From positions 1 to 32,616 of the forward strand of contig CAZGRL010000036.1 of the NCBI GenBank assembly GCA_964528155.1: 32,616 bases of DNA. Direction: 5' to 3'. This document shows positions 16,301 to 22,678 of this stretch, one piece after another. Made by a program: the position numbers and the translations under genes. The notes below the pieces were generated by a model. That model was not told the DNA's origin. It saw only the letters and a program-made list of their open reading frames with translations, and made no database searches. The stretch is from G001797105 sp964528155 (GTDB lineage: Bacteria > Chloroflexota > Anaerolineae > Anaerolineales > E44-bin32). Every line of letters begins with the position of its first letter. The stretch's first letter is position 1.

Positions 16301-16819
16301 CTACTTTGGCTTGCCTGGCGCCAGCATCATCAGCATCGTTCGGCCCTCCATCATCGGGGCCTGCTCGATCACACCGATGTCTGCCAGCTCTTCAGCGATC
16401 TTCTTCAGGTCAGAGAGCGCGATCTCAGGATACGTGATTTCACGACCCCGAAAGCGAATACGGACCCGAACCTTCTTACCTTCCTCAAGCCACCGCCGCG
16501 CATTCCGAACTTTGAACGAACGGTGATGGTCCGATGTCTTGGGCCGGAGGCGGATCTCCTTGACCTCGATCTTGGTCTGCGCCTTACGAGCTTCCCGGTC
16601 CTTCTTGGCCCGTTCGTACTGAAACTTTCCGAAGTCCAGCACCCGACAAACGGGAGGCGAGGAGTTTGGCGCGACCTCAACCAAGTCGAGACCCGCCTCC
16701 TGGGCGATCTTCAATGCCTCATCGGTTGACACGACCCCGTGGTTTTGACCGTCCGGCCCAATCAGGCGCACTTCAGGGACGCGAATGCTCTCGTTGATCC
16801 GGAACTCTGTTGTGCTTAT
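16301..16819 (-). CDS. infC: Translation initiation factor IF-3, apparent ATA start codon
   Basis: A 172-residue IF-3, which binds the 30S subunit, prevents premature 50S joining and proofreads start-codon/initiator-tRNA pairing. Seen: N-domain block FRINESIRVPEVRLIGPDGQ spread over residues 6-25, GVVSTDEALKIAQEAGLDLVEVAPNSSPPVCRVLDFGKF, the basic interdomain linker, and the C-domain KEIRLRP and RVRIRFRGRE blocks. No ATG, GTG or TTG precedes the conserved N-terminus: the frame reads TAG GAG CAC AAG ATA AGC. ATA at 16817-16819 sits six bases after AGGAG and immediately before the conserved N-terminus; the first ordinary start is a GTG at codon 17 that would delete it. Rare start codons in infC are known (AUU in E. 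coli) and let IF-3 repress its own translation. First gene of the rpmI-rplT operon. Confidence 0.95.
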   Translation of the reverse strand: MSTTEFRINESIRVPEVRLIGPDGQNHGVVSTDEALKIAQEAGLDLVEVAPNSSPPVCRVLDFGKFQYERAKKDREARKAQTKIEVKEIRLRPKTSDHHRSFKVRNARRWLEEGKKVRVRIRFRGREITYPEIALSDLKKIAEELADIGVIEQAPMMEGRTMLMMLAPGKPK

Positions 16820-16859
16820 CTTGTGCTCCTAGGGTCTTGCGATCAAGGTCCCTGCGGGG

Positions 16860-16881
16860 TTGATGGGCTGAGACCCATCAA
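16860..16881 (-). promoter_or_regulatory. 8-bp hairpin at the 5' end of the infC leader
   Basis: TTGATGGG-loop of six-CCCATCAA, a perfect stem directly at the predicted transcription start of the infC operon, about 40 bases before the ribosome site. It could stabilise the 5' end or belong to an autoregulatory leader. I do not recognise a known L20- or IF-3-leader consensus. Confidence 0.4.
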
Positions 16882-16886
16882 GCGGG

Positions 16887-16916
16887 ATGGTACCATGAGT
16901 TGCGCTGGATCGTCAA
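16887..16916 (-). promoter_or_regulatory. Predicted sigma-70 promoter of infC-rpmI-rplT
   Basis: On the minus strand TTGACG (16911-16916) is followed after 18 bases by TACCAT (16887-16892) with a TG just upstream. The expected start is near 16880, giving a leader of about 60 bases before the ATA codon. Confidence 0.5.
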
Positions 16917-16972
16917 ACCCCAATCCCACGGGTGCAATCCATTTCGGGGGCCCGTCCTCGCCCTGGTGGAGA

Positions 16973-17151
16973 AGAGAGTGTGTGTTGGATGGCGGCGGCG
17001 GCCGCCCAACAAACAACAACACAAACTAGTGGAGTTTTTGTTTGAAAGACCCACCCAGGTAAAGAAACTCAAGCACAAAAAACGCCAAATATCAAANNNN
17101 NNNNNNTGTGTGTTGGATGGGGGCGGAGCCGCCATCCAACACACACTCTCT
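16973..17151. mobile_element. Inverted-repeat-bounded AT-richer element interrupted by the assembly gap
   Basis: A perfect 24-base inverted repeat (16973-16996 against 17128-17151; inner half GTTGGATGGCGGC) bounds a segment whose visible interior (about 17000-17096) is A-rich and clearly lower in GC than its surroundings. The TGTGTGTTGGATGG arm occurs a third time at 17107-17120, just right of the Ns, where it pairs with 17132-17145 to form a 14-bp hairpin. No transposase is visible. The interior may be truncated because the assembler could not cross the repeat. A MITE-like or palindromic parasitic element is my best reading. Confidence 0.45.
17097..17106. other. Assembly gap (10 Ns)
   Basis: Ten ambiguous bases, probably a scaffold gap of unknown true size, placed inside the inverted-repeat element. 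Gene content across it cannot be excluded. Confidence 0.98.
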
Positions 17152-17247
17152 CTTGCTTTGTTTGTGATAGACCTGGCCCCAGGTTTGAATGCGCCGCATC
17201 GCGTTCGACCGGCTAGAAGACAAGTCGACGGTCGGTGTAGGCCGGGG

Positions 17248-17263
17248 CTCCAACCGGTTGGAG
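17248..17263. terminator. 16-base perfect palindrome after the cytochrome gene
   Basis: CTCCAACCGGTTGGAG, 13 bases beyond the stop of the cytochrome c gene, can form a 6-bp stem with a CCGG loop. No U-tract; possible transcript end or repeat. Confidence 0.35.
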
Positions 17264-17276
17264 ATGTAGATCGGAG

Positions 17277-17948
17277 TCAATGAGGCTCACGCGATCCGAT
17301 CAACCATGCAAGGCCCAGGGTCGTCGCAAGCGCTATGCAGGCTCGAAGGACGCCGGCCGAGCCGGCTGAGGCCGGTCGGATGTCAGCGAAAGTTGTGTTG
17401 ACCTCGGGGCCGGTAGCCTGTGGAGCCTGTTGGGTCAGATAAGCTGCCAGGTTCTGGCAGTCGGCTTCGTCGAGAACTCCGGGGCTTTGGGGCGGATGGC
17501 TGGTGTGCAGGAATTCGGACAGGTCATCCACAGAGCCGTATCGCGCCAGGCTCGCGTACGGGGGCATGACAGGTGGCACGAAGCGCGGTATGGGAAAACC
17601 CTCGTCGTCGGGCTTCCCACCGTGGCAACCACGAGACCAACAATTCTGATGATCCTCGACCCACACGCCGCGCCACTCGTCCGTCAGACCCTGTCCCTTG
17701 TCTCCATGACACGGCATGCAGTGGTAGTAGTACGTGACGCGTCCCAGGTCGATCGGGCTGGGGTTGTCCGGAAGGACGGGGATGGCCAGCGGATCCGGCT
17801 CAGGTGTGGGCGACGGGCCAGCCGCCATCGCCGGGGCGGCGGAATCGATCGGGAAGCACATCAGGATGAGCGCGGCCGGAAGGACAAGGAGTAGTTGCAG
17901 GCGGAGCCGCTTGAGCCCCCCGGCGGGATGATCGCCCCTCGGTGACAT
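17277..17948 (-). CDS. Membrane-anchored c-type cytochrome
   Basis: A 223-residue exported cytochrome c. A hydrophobic signal or anchor segment lies at about 17-43 (ending APAMAAG), then a Pro-rich linker. The heme site is CMPCH at 77-81 in YHCMPCHGDKGQGL, the usual cytochrome c class I start. A second Cys-His pair with wider spacing, CWSRGCH (103-109, CX4CH), could bind another heme or a disulfide. PPVMPP (125-130) offers Met128 as the distal heme ligand, and LDEADCQNLAAYL is the C-terminal helix typical of the fold. A second hydrophobic segment (about 200-217) close to the C-terminus may tether it to the membrane. It probably carries electrons between respiratory complexes or serves a c-type subunit role; no partner oxidase is nearby. 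Monocistronic as far as visible. Confidence 0.85.
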   Translation of the reverse strand: MSPRGDHPAGGLKRLRLQLLLVLPAALILMCFPIDSAAPAMAAGPSPTPEPDPLAIPVLPDNPSPIDLGRVTYYYHCMPCHGDKGQGLTDEWRGVWVEDHQNCWSRGCHGGKPDDEGFPIPRFVPPVMPPYASLARYGSVDDLSEFLHTSHPPQSPGVLDEADCQNLAAYLTQQAPQATGPEVNTTFADIRPASAGSAGVLRACIALATTLGLAWLIGSREPH

Positions 17949-18490
17949 GCTGTGCGGCCTTTCCCCTCACGCTTTCGATTCTATATCCGCCCGAGGCGTC
18001 CGCCCAGGAGCAACGTCCTGCCTCGACAGGCCGAAAGGCAGGCAAGTGATGTGCCCCGGAAGATGCACGCGTCTACGAGCCTGAAAGAATCTTGGCTTCA
18101 TCGGCGTGCAGGCGTGTCGCCAGGCGGCCCTGTGCGCCGAGCATTTGCTGTCGGTCGAGATGGCTGCGCTTTAGGAGGGCCTTTTCGAGCCCGAGGAGGC
18201 TCGCGTGATCGAGTAGAACATCAGCGCGATGGCGGCTTGGAGCGAGGGGGTCGGCGGCAGGGCGGCGAGGCGAAGCTCCGGCAGTGGCCTTACACTCGGC
18301 TGCCGTTTCGGCGATCCGTGCGTTCGGTCGCTTTTTCTTCGCATTCGGACCTCCCCTGGGGGAAAGCGTCCATCGTCGACCAGTGACTGTGAGCGATGCT
18401 CGCTTCCCTGTCTCGAATGTAGCACACGCGACCGGGGCCCGAACTTACAAACACCTTCCGATGGCGAGAGCTATCCCTTGCCCAGGCGGG
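17949..18490. other. 542-base region without a supported gene
   Basis: Several overlapping short open frames exist on both strands, but none has a recognisable family, a convincing ribosome site or protein-like composition (they are Arg/Ser/Pro rich). A small hairpin CGAGCC-CGAGGA-GGCTCG is at 18187-18204. I could not match the region to RNase P RNA, tmRNA or SRP RNA by their conserved cores. It may be a decayed gene or an unrecognised RNA. Confidence 0.4.
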
Positions 18491-18940
18491 CTATTCGTCG
18501 TGCGAGAGCAGGGGCCCGAGCGCTTCCCCGACCGGGATCAATCCCAGGGCAACGAAGGGGGACAACGCCCAGGTGACGGCCAGGGCGATCAGCCAGCGCT
18601 GGGTGGCTGAGGCCTGCAACTGGAAAGCGGTCGTCAGGAGGAGGTACGTCCAGAGGGCCATGAGCGGATAGGTGACCAGGGCGTTGAGCAGGAAAGCCGG
18701 CCCACGTGTGTCGGTGCGAGGCTGCGTGCCCTGGCGACGTTGGATCCACCGCCACGCCACAGCCGACCACAGCGCCAACGTGTAGGCCAGGGCGATGAAT
18801 GCCAGGACGAGGAGTAACCCCGGATCGGGCCGCCAACCTGTCAGTTGGCCCTGGCTGAAGAAGTAGCTCGAGATCGCCAGCGCGTTGGCGATCAGACCAA
18901 CCACCGCGGTGAGGATCAGGAAGGTTTTCGGGCGACGCAT
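18491..18940 (-). CDS. Four-helix membrane protein, unknown
   Basis: A 149-residue protein with four hydrophobic segments at about 5-25, 37-60, 79-100 and 117-139. I know no family for it. ATG 18940 is preceded by GGGAGGAAC, a strong ribosome site, and begins 14 bases after the polymerase-like gene stops, so it is probably the last gene of that operon. A much longer frame continues upstream, but that part is only the antiphase reading of the polymerase gene. Whether it takes part in DNA metabolism or is a chance passenger cannot be told. Confidence 0.7.
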   Translation of the reverse strand: MRRPKTFLILTAVVGLIANALAISSYFFSQGQLTGWRPDPGLLLVLAFIALAYTLALWSAVAWRWIQRRQGTQPRTDTRGPAFLLNALVTYPLMALWTYLLLTTAFQLQASATQRWLIALAVTWALSPFVALGLIPVGEALGPLLSHDE

Positions 18941-18954
18941 GTTCCTCCCTCGGC

Positions 18955-21366
18955 TCAGGCGGCCTGGCGGGTAAGGGCGAAGCACTCGCGCTGGATCTCG
19001 CGGAAAGCAGAGGTTGCCAGAAGCGAGTGCTCCGCCCCTACCGGCCTTGCCTTCGCCAGCAGTGGCCAACGACTGTCCGCGCCCGGCGGTGGCAACACAC
19101 CCACCGATCCCCAATAGCTGGTCCCCCCTAGAAGCCAGGTTTCCAACGTGGCCTGGTCGACGCCTACCGGCGACAGCAGGCTTTCGATGGCGCGCAGAAG
19201 CAGTTGCAAGTACGCCTGGCGGTCGTAAGGGATCTCTCCATGGATCAACTCCCAGGCGCGGGCCTTCTCCGGCCCCGGGACAAGCAGGAAGCGCAACTTC
19301 TCTCCCGGGCTGAGCGACACGCCGGCCTGTGTCAGCTCCACGGCCACCCGGGCGGCGACCGTGCGGGCGACGTACTCGTCCGGACGGCGGGACAGGCGAT
19401 GGGTGACCAGCAGGTCGCGGATGGGGACCGAGCCGGCGCGCAGGCGCCGCAGCTGTTGGGCGGCATATTCGATCGCTGACGGTACGGCTGATCGGAACCC
19501 GGCCACGCCCTGCCCTTTGGCCAGGATCTCCAGCATCCCCAGTTGGGTCTCCCGAACGAAGGTGGGCGTGTCGTGACGACGGGCTTCGATGCCGCGCACC
19601 TTGATCGAGCCGTCCTCGAAAGCGCCGAAGTAGCGGTTGGCGACGGGAACGCGCGCTTCGACCCGCGACGGCAGGAAGGCCAGCCAGCGGTAAACGCCTT
19701 CCAGCCCGATCTGCAGCCCGGTTTCGGCCCGGATCTCCTCCAGCAACGCTTCGTAGTCCGGCCGTTGGCGGGATCCTGGTTTGTCGATCCACAGACCGTC
19801 GACATATAGGTGCAGCACGCGGAAACCGCGTGCCTCGACCATCTCCTTGGCCCGGAGCAGCGTCTCCCGTCCGTAGGCCGTCACGGCCTCGTGGGCCTCG
19901 ATGCGGCCGAAGCGAGCGTTCTTGTAGCCCAGGTAGCCGAAACAGGTTACCAGCAGCCACTTGTGGGCCGAGTAACGCCGGCGGAAGATTTCCTTGCGCG
20001 GGTCGTCGTCCGGCAATTCGCGGATGCGGGCCTTGTACTGGTTGCGTTTCTCCAACAGCGGGGCCAGCGTTTCCGGCACCAAACCCTGACGGTGGTTGCA
20101 GACCGGCGTCCCCAGTTCGGGCACCGGAACGCCCTCGCAGCACTTGGCCCCGACGGTCTCCGGTGACAGATTGAAATGCACCATGATGCTCGGATACATG
20201 GCGGTGAAATCGAGTTCGGCGACGTGCTCGTGCAGCCCCATCAGTGGGGCGTAAACCAATCCGCCCTTGTCGGCTGCCAGCAGGTCGAGCCCGGTCTTGA
20301 GCGACTCGGGTTGACGCTTCTGCCAGGGGACCAGCACCCCGCGACGCCAGGCGGTGGCGACCTGCATGGCGCTGATCCCGGTGCCGGTCGAGACTCGCGC
20401 CACGGTTTGCACCGGCAAACCGGACAGGCGGGCGATCTCCAGGGCGCCGTCCAGGCCGTAGTCGTCGCCCCGAAAGGCGTTCTGCCGGTCGACGTGCCAT
20501 CGGCCGAAGAGCGTGTGTTGCTCGTCGCTGAACACGATCCGCCCGTAGGAGAAGTAGGAGTGCGCCGGTTTGTGGGCGATCGTTTGGGCGAGATCCCGGT
20601 TGAGCGGCAGCGGGATGCCGTGATGGCGCGAAAGCTCGAGCAGTCGGGGAAGGAGATAGGAATCGCCGTACGCGGTCACCAGCACGTCGGGATCGTACCG
20701 TTCGAGCAGATGACGAACCCCCAGCAGCAGTTGGCGGCTGTGCTCGCGCTTGAAGGGATATTCCTCTCCCTCGATCTGGATCAGCAGGTCACCCCGGTGG
20801 CCGCGGGCCGGGTTGCGCAGCTCGCCCCCCAGGCGCATGGCCATCACCCGCAGCGGGGGAAGCCGGTAGTCGATCTCCCACGGCGTGTCGAGCGCCTGGA
20901 TATGGCGGATGCGGCCGGCTTCATGTTCGACGGCGCAATGCGCCAGCGGAAAAACCTCGCGGGCGAGCACGTAACGCTGCGGAAGCGGGATGTCGGCGTC
21001 GTAGTACGTCAGGTGGGGGTTGTAATTGGCCACCTGTCGGAAAAGGCGTGTGAAAAGACCGGGGGAACGCACCCCGACCCGCAGTACCTCGATTGGACGA
21101 TCGAGGAGGAGATCGGTGCGCTCTGTGCGGTCGAGTTCGACCGGCGCCCGGCGGGTGCGCAGCATCTGACACAGGTCGTGCAGATCCTGGCGGGGTCCGC
21201 GTACGTAGAAGGCCGGCGCGAAATCGTCGTGGAACATGTAGGCCTGCCCATCGGCGTCGATGAACCACACGGCCATCCCCGTCCCCGACGGATAGGCGTC
21301 GAAGAGCCATCCGTAGAGGGTGGTGTTGCTTGAGTGGGATGGGGTCACCAGCGCGCGCACAGTCAC
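18955..21366 (-). CDS. B-family DNA polymerase-like protein, PolB2 type, altered catalytic motifs
   Basis: An 803-residue B-family polymerase homologue. Motif A is intact in form: ELDFTAMYPSI (384-394) with catalytic Asp386. The motif B region AHKWLLVTCFGYLGYKNARFG (467-487, given here in overlapping parts: Lys469, Gly477) keeps the Lys but has VTCFG where NSxYG is usual. Motif C is LYVDGLWID (520-528): the first Asp (523) is present, but the second Asp of DTD, a principal metal ligand, is Leu525. In the exonuclease half I see no DxE Exo I; the expected strand reads LRVMAMRLGGEL (172-183). Exo II-like AYGDSYLLPRL (232-242) and Exo III-like GDDYGLDGALE (300-310) are weak. From memory these changes resemble archaeal PolB2, and Sulfolobus PolB2 has been reported as damage-inducible. 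GTG start overlaps the small gene's TGA (GTGA). Confidence 0.88.
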   Translation of the reverse strand: MTVRALVTPSHSSNTTLYGWLFDAYPSGTGMAVWFIDADGQAYMFHDDFAPAFYVRGPRQDLHDLCQMLRTRRAPVELDRTERTDLLLDRPIEVLRVGVRSPGLFTRLFRQVANYNPHLTYYDADIPLPQRYVLAREVFPLAHCAVEHEAGRIRHIQALDTPWEIDYRLPPLRVMAMRLGGELRNPARGHRGDLLIQIEGEEYPFKREHSRQLLLGVRHLLERYDPDVLVTAYGDSYLLPRLLELSRHHGIPLPLNRDLAQTIAHKPAHSYFSYGRIVFSDEQHTLFGRWHVDRQNAFRGDDYGLDGALEIARLSGLPVQTVARVSTGTGISAMQVATAWRRGVLVPWQKRQPESLKTGLDLLAADKGGLVYAPLMGLHEHVAELDFTAMYPSIMVHFNLSPETVGAKCCEGVPVPELGTPVCNHRQGLVPETLAPLLEKRNQYKARIRELPDDDPRKEIFRRRYSAHKWLLVTCFGYLGYKNARFGRIEAHEAVTAYGRETLLRAKEMVEARGFRVLHLYVDGLWIDKPGSRQRPDYEALLEEIRAETGLQIGLEGVYRWLAFLPSRVEARVPVANRYFGAFEDGSIKVRGIEARRHDTPTFVRETQLGMLEILAKGQGVAGFRSAVPSAIEYAAQQLRRLRAGSVPIRDLLVTHRLSRRPDEYVARTVAARVAVELTQAGVSLSPGEKLRFLLVPGPEKARAWELIHGEIPYDRQAYLQLLLRAIESLLSPVGVDQATLETWLLGGTSYWGSVGVLPPPGADSRWPLLAKARPVGAEHSLLATSAFREIQRECFALTRQAA

Positions 21367-21683
21367 GGTTCTGAATTCTCCTGCTGTCCTGCCTGTCCCC
21401 CGGACGCAGGCCGGAGGGAGCCTGTCGAAGGGCCGCGCAGTGTTTCCAATTCCTGACGCAGGCGCATGACCTGTTTGTGTTCCTCGACGAGCATCGCCAG
21501 AAGCATGATCTCGAAGGGGAGCAGATGAGAAGCGTAGGCGGCCTCGGCCAGGTGATGGCGGGAGGCGGCCAGCAGGTCGTCGAGGGCGTGCTGGTCTTCG
21601 CGACGCAGAGCGCGCCGGAAGCGCGCCAGCGACTGCTGTTCCTGGAGAAAAGTCTGGGTGATCGACGGTAGAGTGCGGCCCAT
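21363..21683 (-). CDS. Small helical protein of the polymerase operon
   Basis: A 106-residue protein I do not recognise. Residues 1-83 look almost wholly helical, with a possible coiled coil at about 64-83 (LVEEHKQVMRLRQELETLR) and many His/Arg/Leu residues. The last 23 residues (from GPSTGSLRPASGG) are compositionally different and coincide with a dispersed palindromic repeat, so the tail is probably repeat-derived. ATG 21683 has GAGG five bases upstream; its stop overlaps the polymerase GTG, so the two are translationally coupled. It may bridge the RecA-like protein and the polymerase, by position only. Confidence 0.75.
   Translation of the reverse strand: MGRTLPSITQTFLQEQQSLARFRRALRREDQHALDDLLAASRHHLAEAAYASHLLPFEIMLLAMLVEEHKQVMRLRQELETLRGPSTGSLRPASGGQAGQQENSEP
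21396..21440. repeat. Palindromic repeat inside the small gene's 3' end
   Basis: The unit around GGAGGGAGCCTGTCGAAGGG resembles the CCTTCGACAGGCT type of dispersed repeat and the 7297-7376 unit. It encodes the GPSTGSLRPASGG tail of the small helical protein, in frame and without disrupting the overlap with the next gene. Confidence 0.45.
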
Positions 21684-21761
21684 GTCAACCTCGCGTGTGT
21701 CAAGTTGGATGGACGGGAGCGGCTGGCGTTGCTCGCTCTCATCGTGCGCGTCACGCTTGGA

Positions 21762-22403
21762 TCAGAAGAGGCTGGGTTGAAGAGGCCCGATCTCTTCCGG
21801 GGCGCGTAACAACCAGGTGGCGTCGGCGGCAGTCTGCAGCCGATCGAGCAGCGTCCAGCGATCCTTGACCAGGCTCTGTGGTTCGCGCGCCCCGATGATC
21901 ACCGGGCCGGTCGACGCCAGACGCTTGAGATGGGCGATCGTCGTCACCAGCAGGCGTTCGGTATCGCGCAGTGGCACGCTCTCGTCATAGAAGGTGGCCA
22001 GCAGATCCAGCAGAAACAGCGGCTGCAGGTCGGCGGGTGTGTTTTCGATCAGTTCGGCCATCTGAAAACAGGTGAAAGCGCGCGACAGGCGGACGTTCAT
22101 CAGCGTGGCTTCGGGGTCCGAGCTCAGGCGCCGCGCCAGGCGGGCGACGAAGTAGCCGTCGAAGCGGTTGCCGCCGTCGAAAATACGCAGCGGCTGGCCG
22201 CGCGAGGCCAGGGTTGTGGCTGCCGCCAACAGGGTTCGGGTCGGCGTGTGGGCTCCCCAGAAAAGGGACAGGCGCGGCTGGAGCAGCACCTCGAGCAAGG
22301 CCGGATCGGCGGCCGGGTAGGGCAGGCTCTCAGATTGGGGGGCGACGAGGCTGGCGGTCGGTCCGGTCACGACCGGGGAGATCTGAATTTGTTCCTTGTC
22401 CAT
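21762..22403 (-). CDS. RecA/RadA-like protein with degenerate P-loop and C-terminal clamp-binding-like motif
   Basis: A 213-residue protein with a RecA-fold layout. Strand plus P-loop position: LSLFWGAHTPTRTLL (45-59), where GAHTPTRT stands in for GxxxxGKT, so Gly and Lys of Walker A are replaced by Thr55 and Arg56. Next come LRIFDGGNRFD (72-82), RLSRAFTCFQMAELIE (105-120), a Walker B-like strand LFLLDLLATFYDES (129-142, Asp133), and PVIIGAREP (167-175). The protein ends LQPSLF; QPSLF matches the QxSLF form of sliding-clamp-binding pentapeptides, found at C-termini of several polymerases and repair proteins. ATG 22403 is set by AGGAGG five bases upstream, though the frame is open further. By analogy with ImuA it could be a non-ATPase adaptor. 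First gene of the polymerase operon. Confidence 0.75.
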   Translation of the reverse strand: MDKEQIQISPVVTGPTASLVAPQSESLPYPAADPALLEVLLQPRLSLFWGAHTPTRTLLAAATTLASRGQPLRIFDGGNRFDGYFVARLARRLSSDPEATLMNVRLSRAFTCFQMAELIENTPADLQPLFLLDLLATFYDESVPLRDTERLLVTTIAHLKRLASTGPVIIGAREPQSLVKDRWTLLDRLQTAADATWLLRAPEEIGPLQPSLF

Positions 22404-22481
22404 CAAGGCCTCCTGTTCCATGAATGGTGTGACGGGAGTGGAAAGCATGGAGGTGTGATGTCGGCACACCATCCATGGATA

Positions 22482-22493
22482 GAACATTTGTGC
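22482..22493. promoter_or_regulatory. SOS-box-like site upstream of the polymerase operon
   Basis: GAACATTTGTGC matches GAAC-N4-GTTC, the LexA site of Gram-positive and several Chloroflexota relatives, at seven of eight specific bases. It lies 79 bases upstream of the RecA-like gene start. No clear -35/-10 pair was found next to it, so the promoter position is unknown. Confidence 0.4.
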
Positions 22494-22678
22494 TAACACT
22501 GTACGCGGGAATGGCGGAGGGGGCTATCCCACCCCGGGTGGAACCGCGCGGGGGATCGGGTTCTCACCCCGGAGGGGGAGAGGAGGTTGGCTATGGATCC
22601 TGTAGGGGTGGCTCGTGGAGACGAGATGGGGCGCCGCGGAATGGTGTTCGGCTCACTGCGTCGGCCCGTCGGCCCGCT

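Noticed and set aside
17949..18490. Possible structured RNA (RNase P, tmRNA, SRP RNA) in the large gap
   Set aside because: None of the conserved core sequences I know for these RNAs was found on either strand.
18941..20500. Upstream extension of the four-helix membrane protein frame to 669 codons
   Set aside because: The added part is an out-of-phase reading of the polymerase gene, Arg/Gly/Pro rich; a strong ribosome site supports the short form.
20176..21333. Long 385-codon open frame on the plus strand
   Set aside because: Antisense to the polymerase-like gene; composition typical of mirrored GC-rich coding frames, no family resemblance, no ribosome site.
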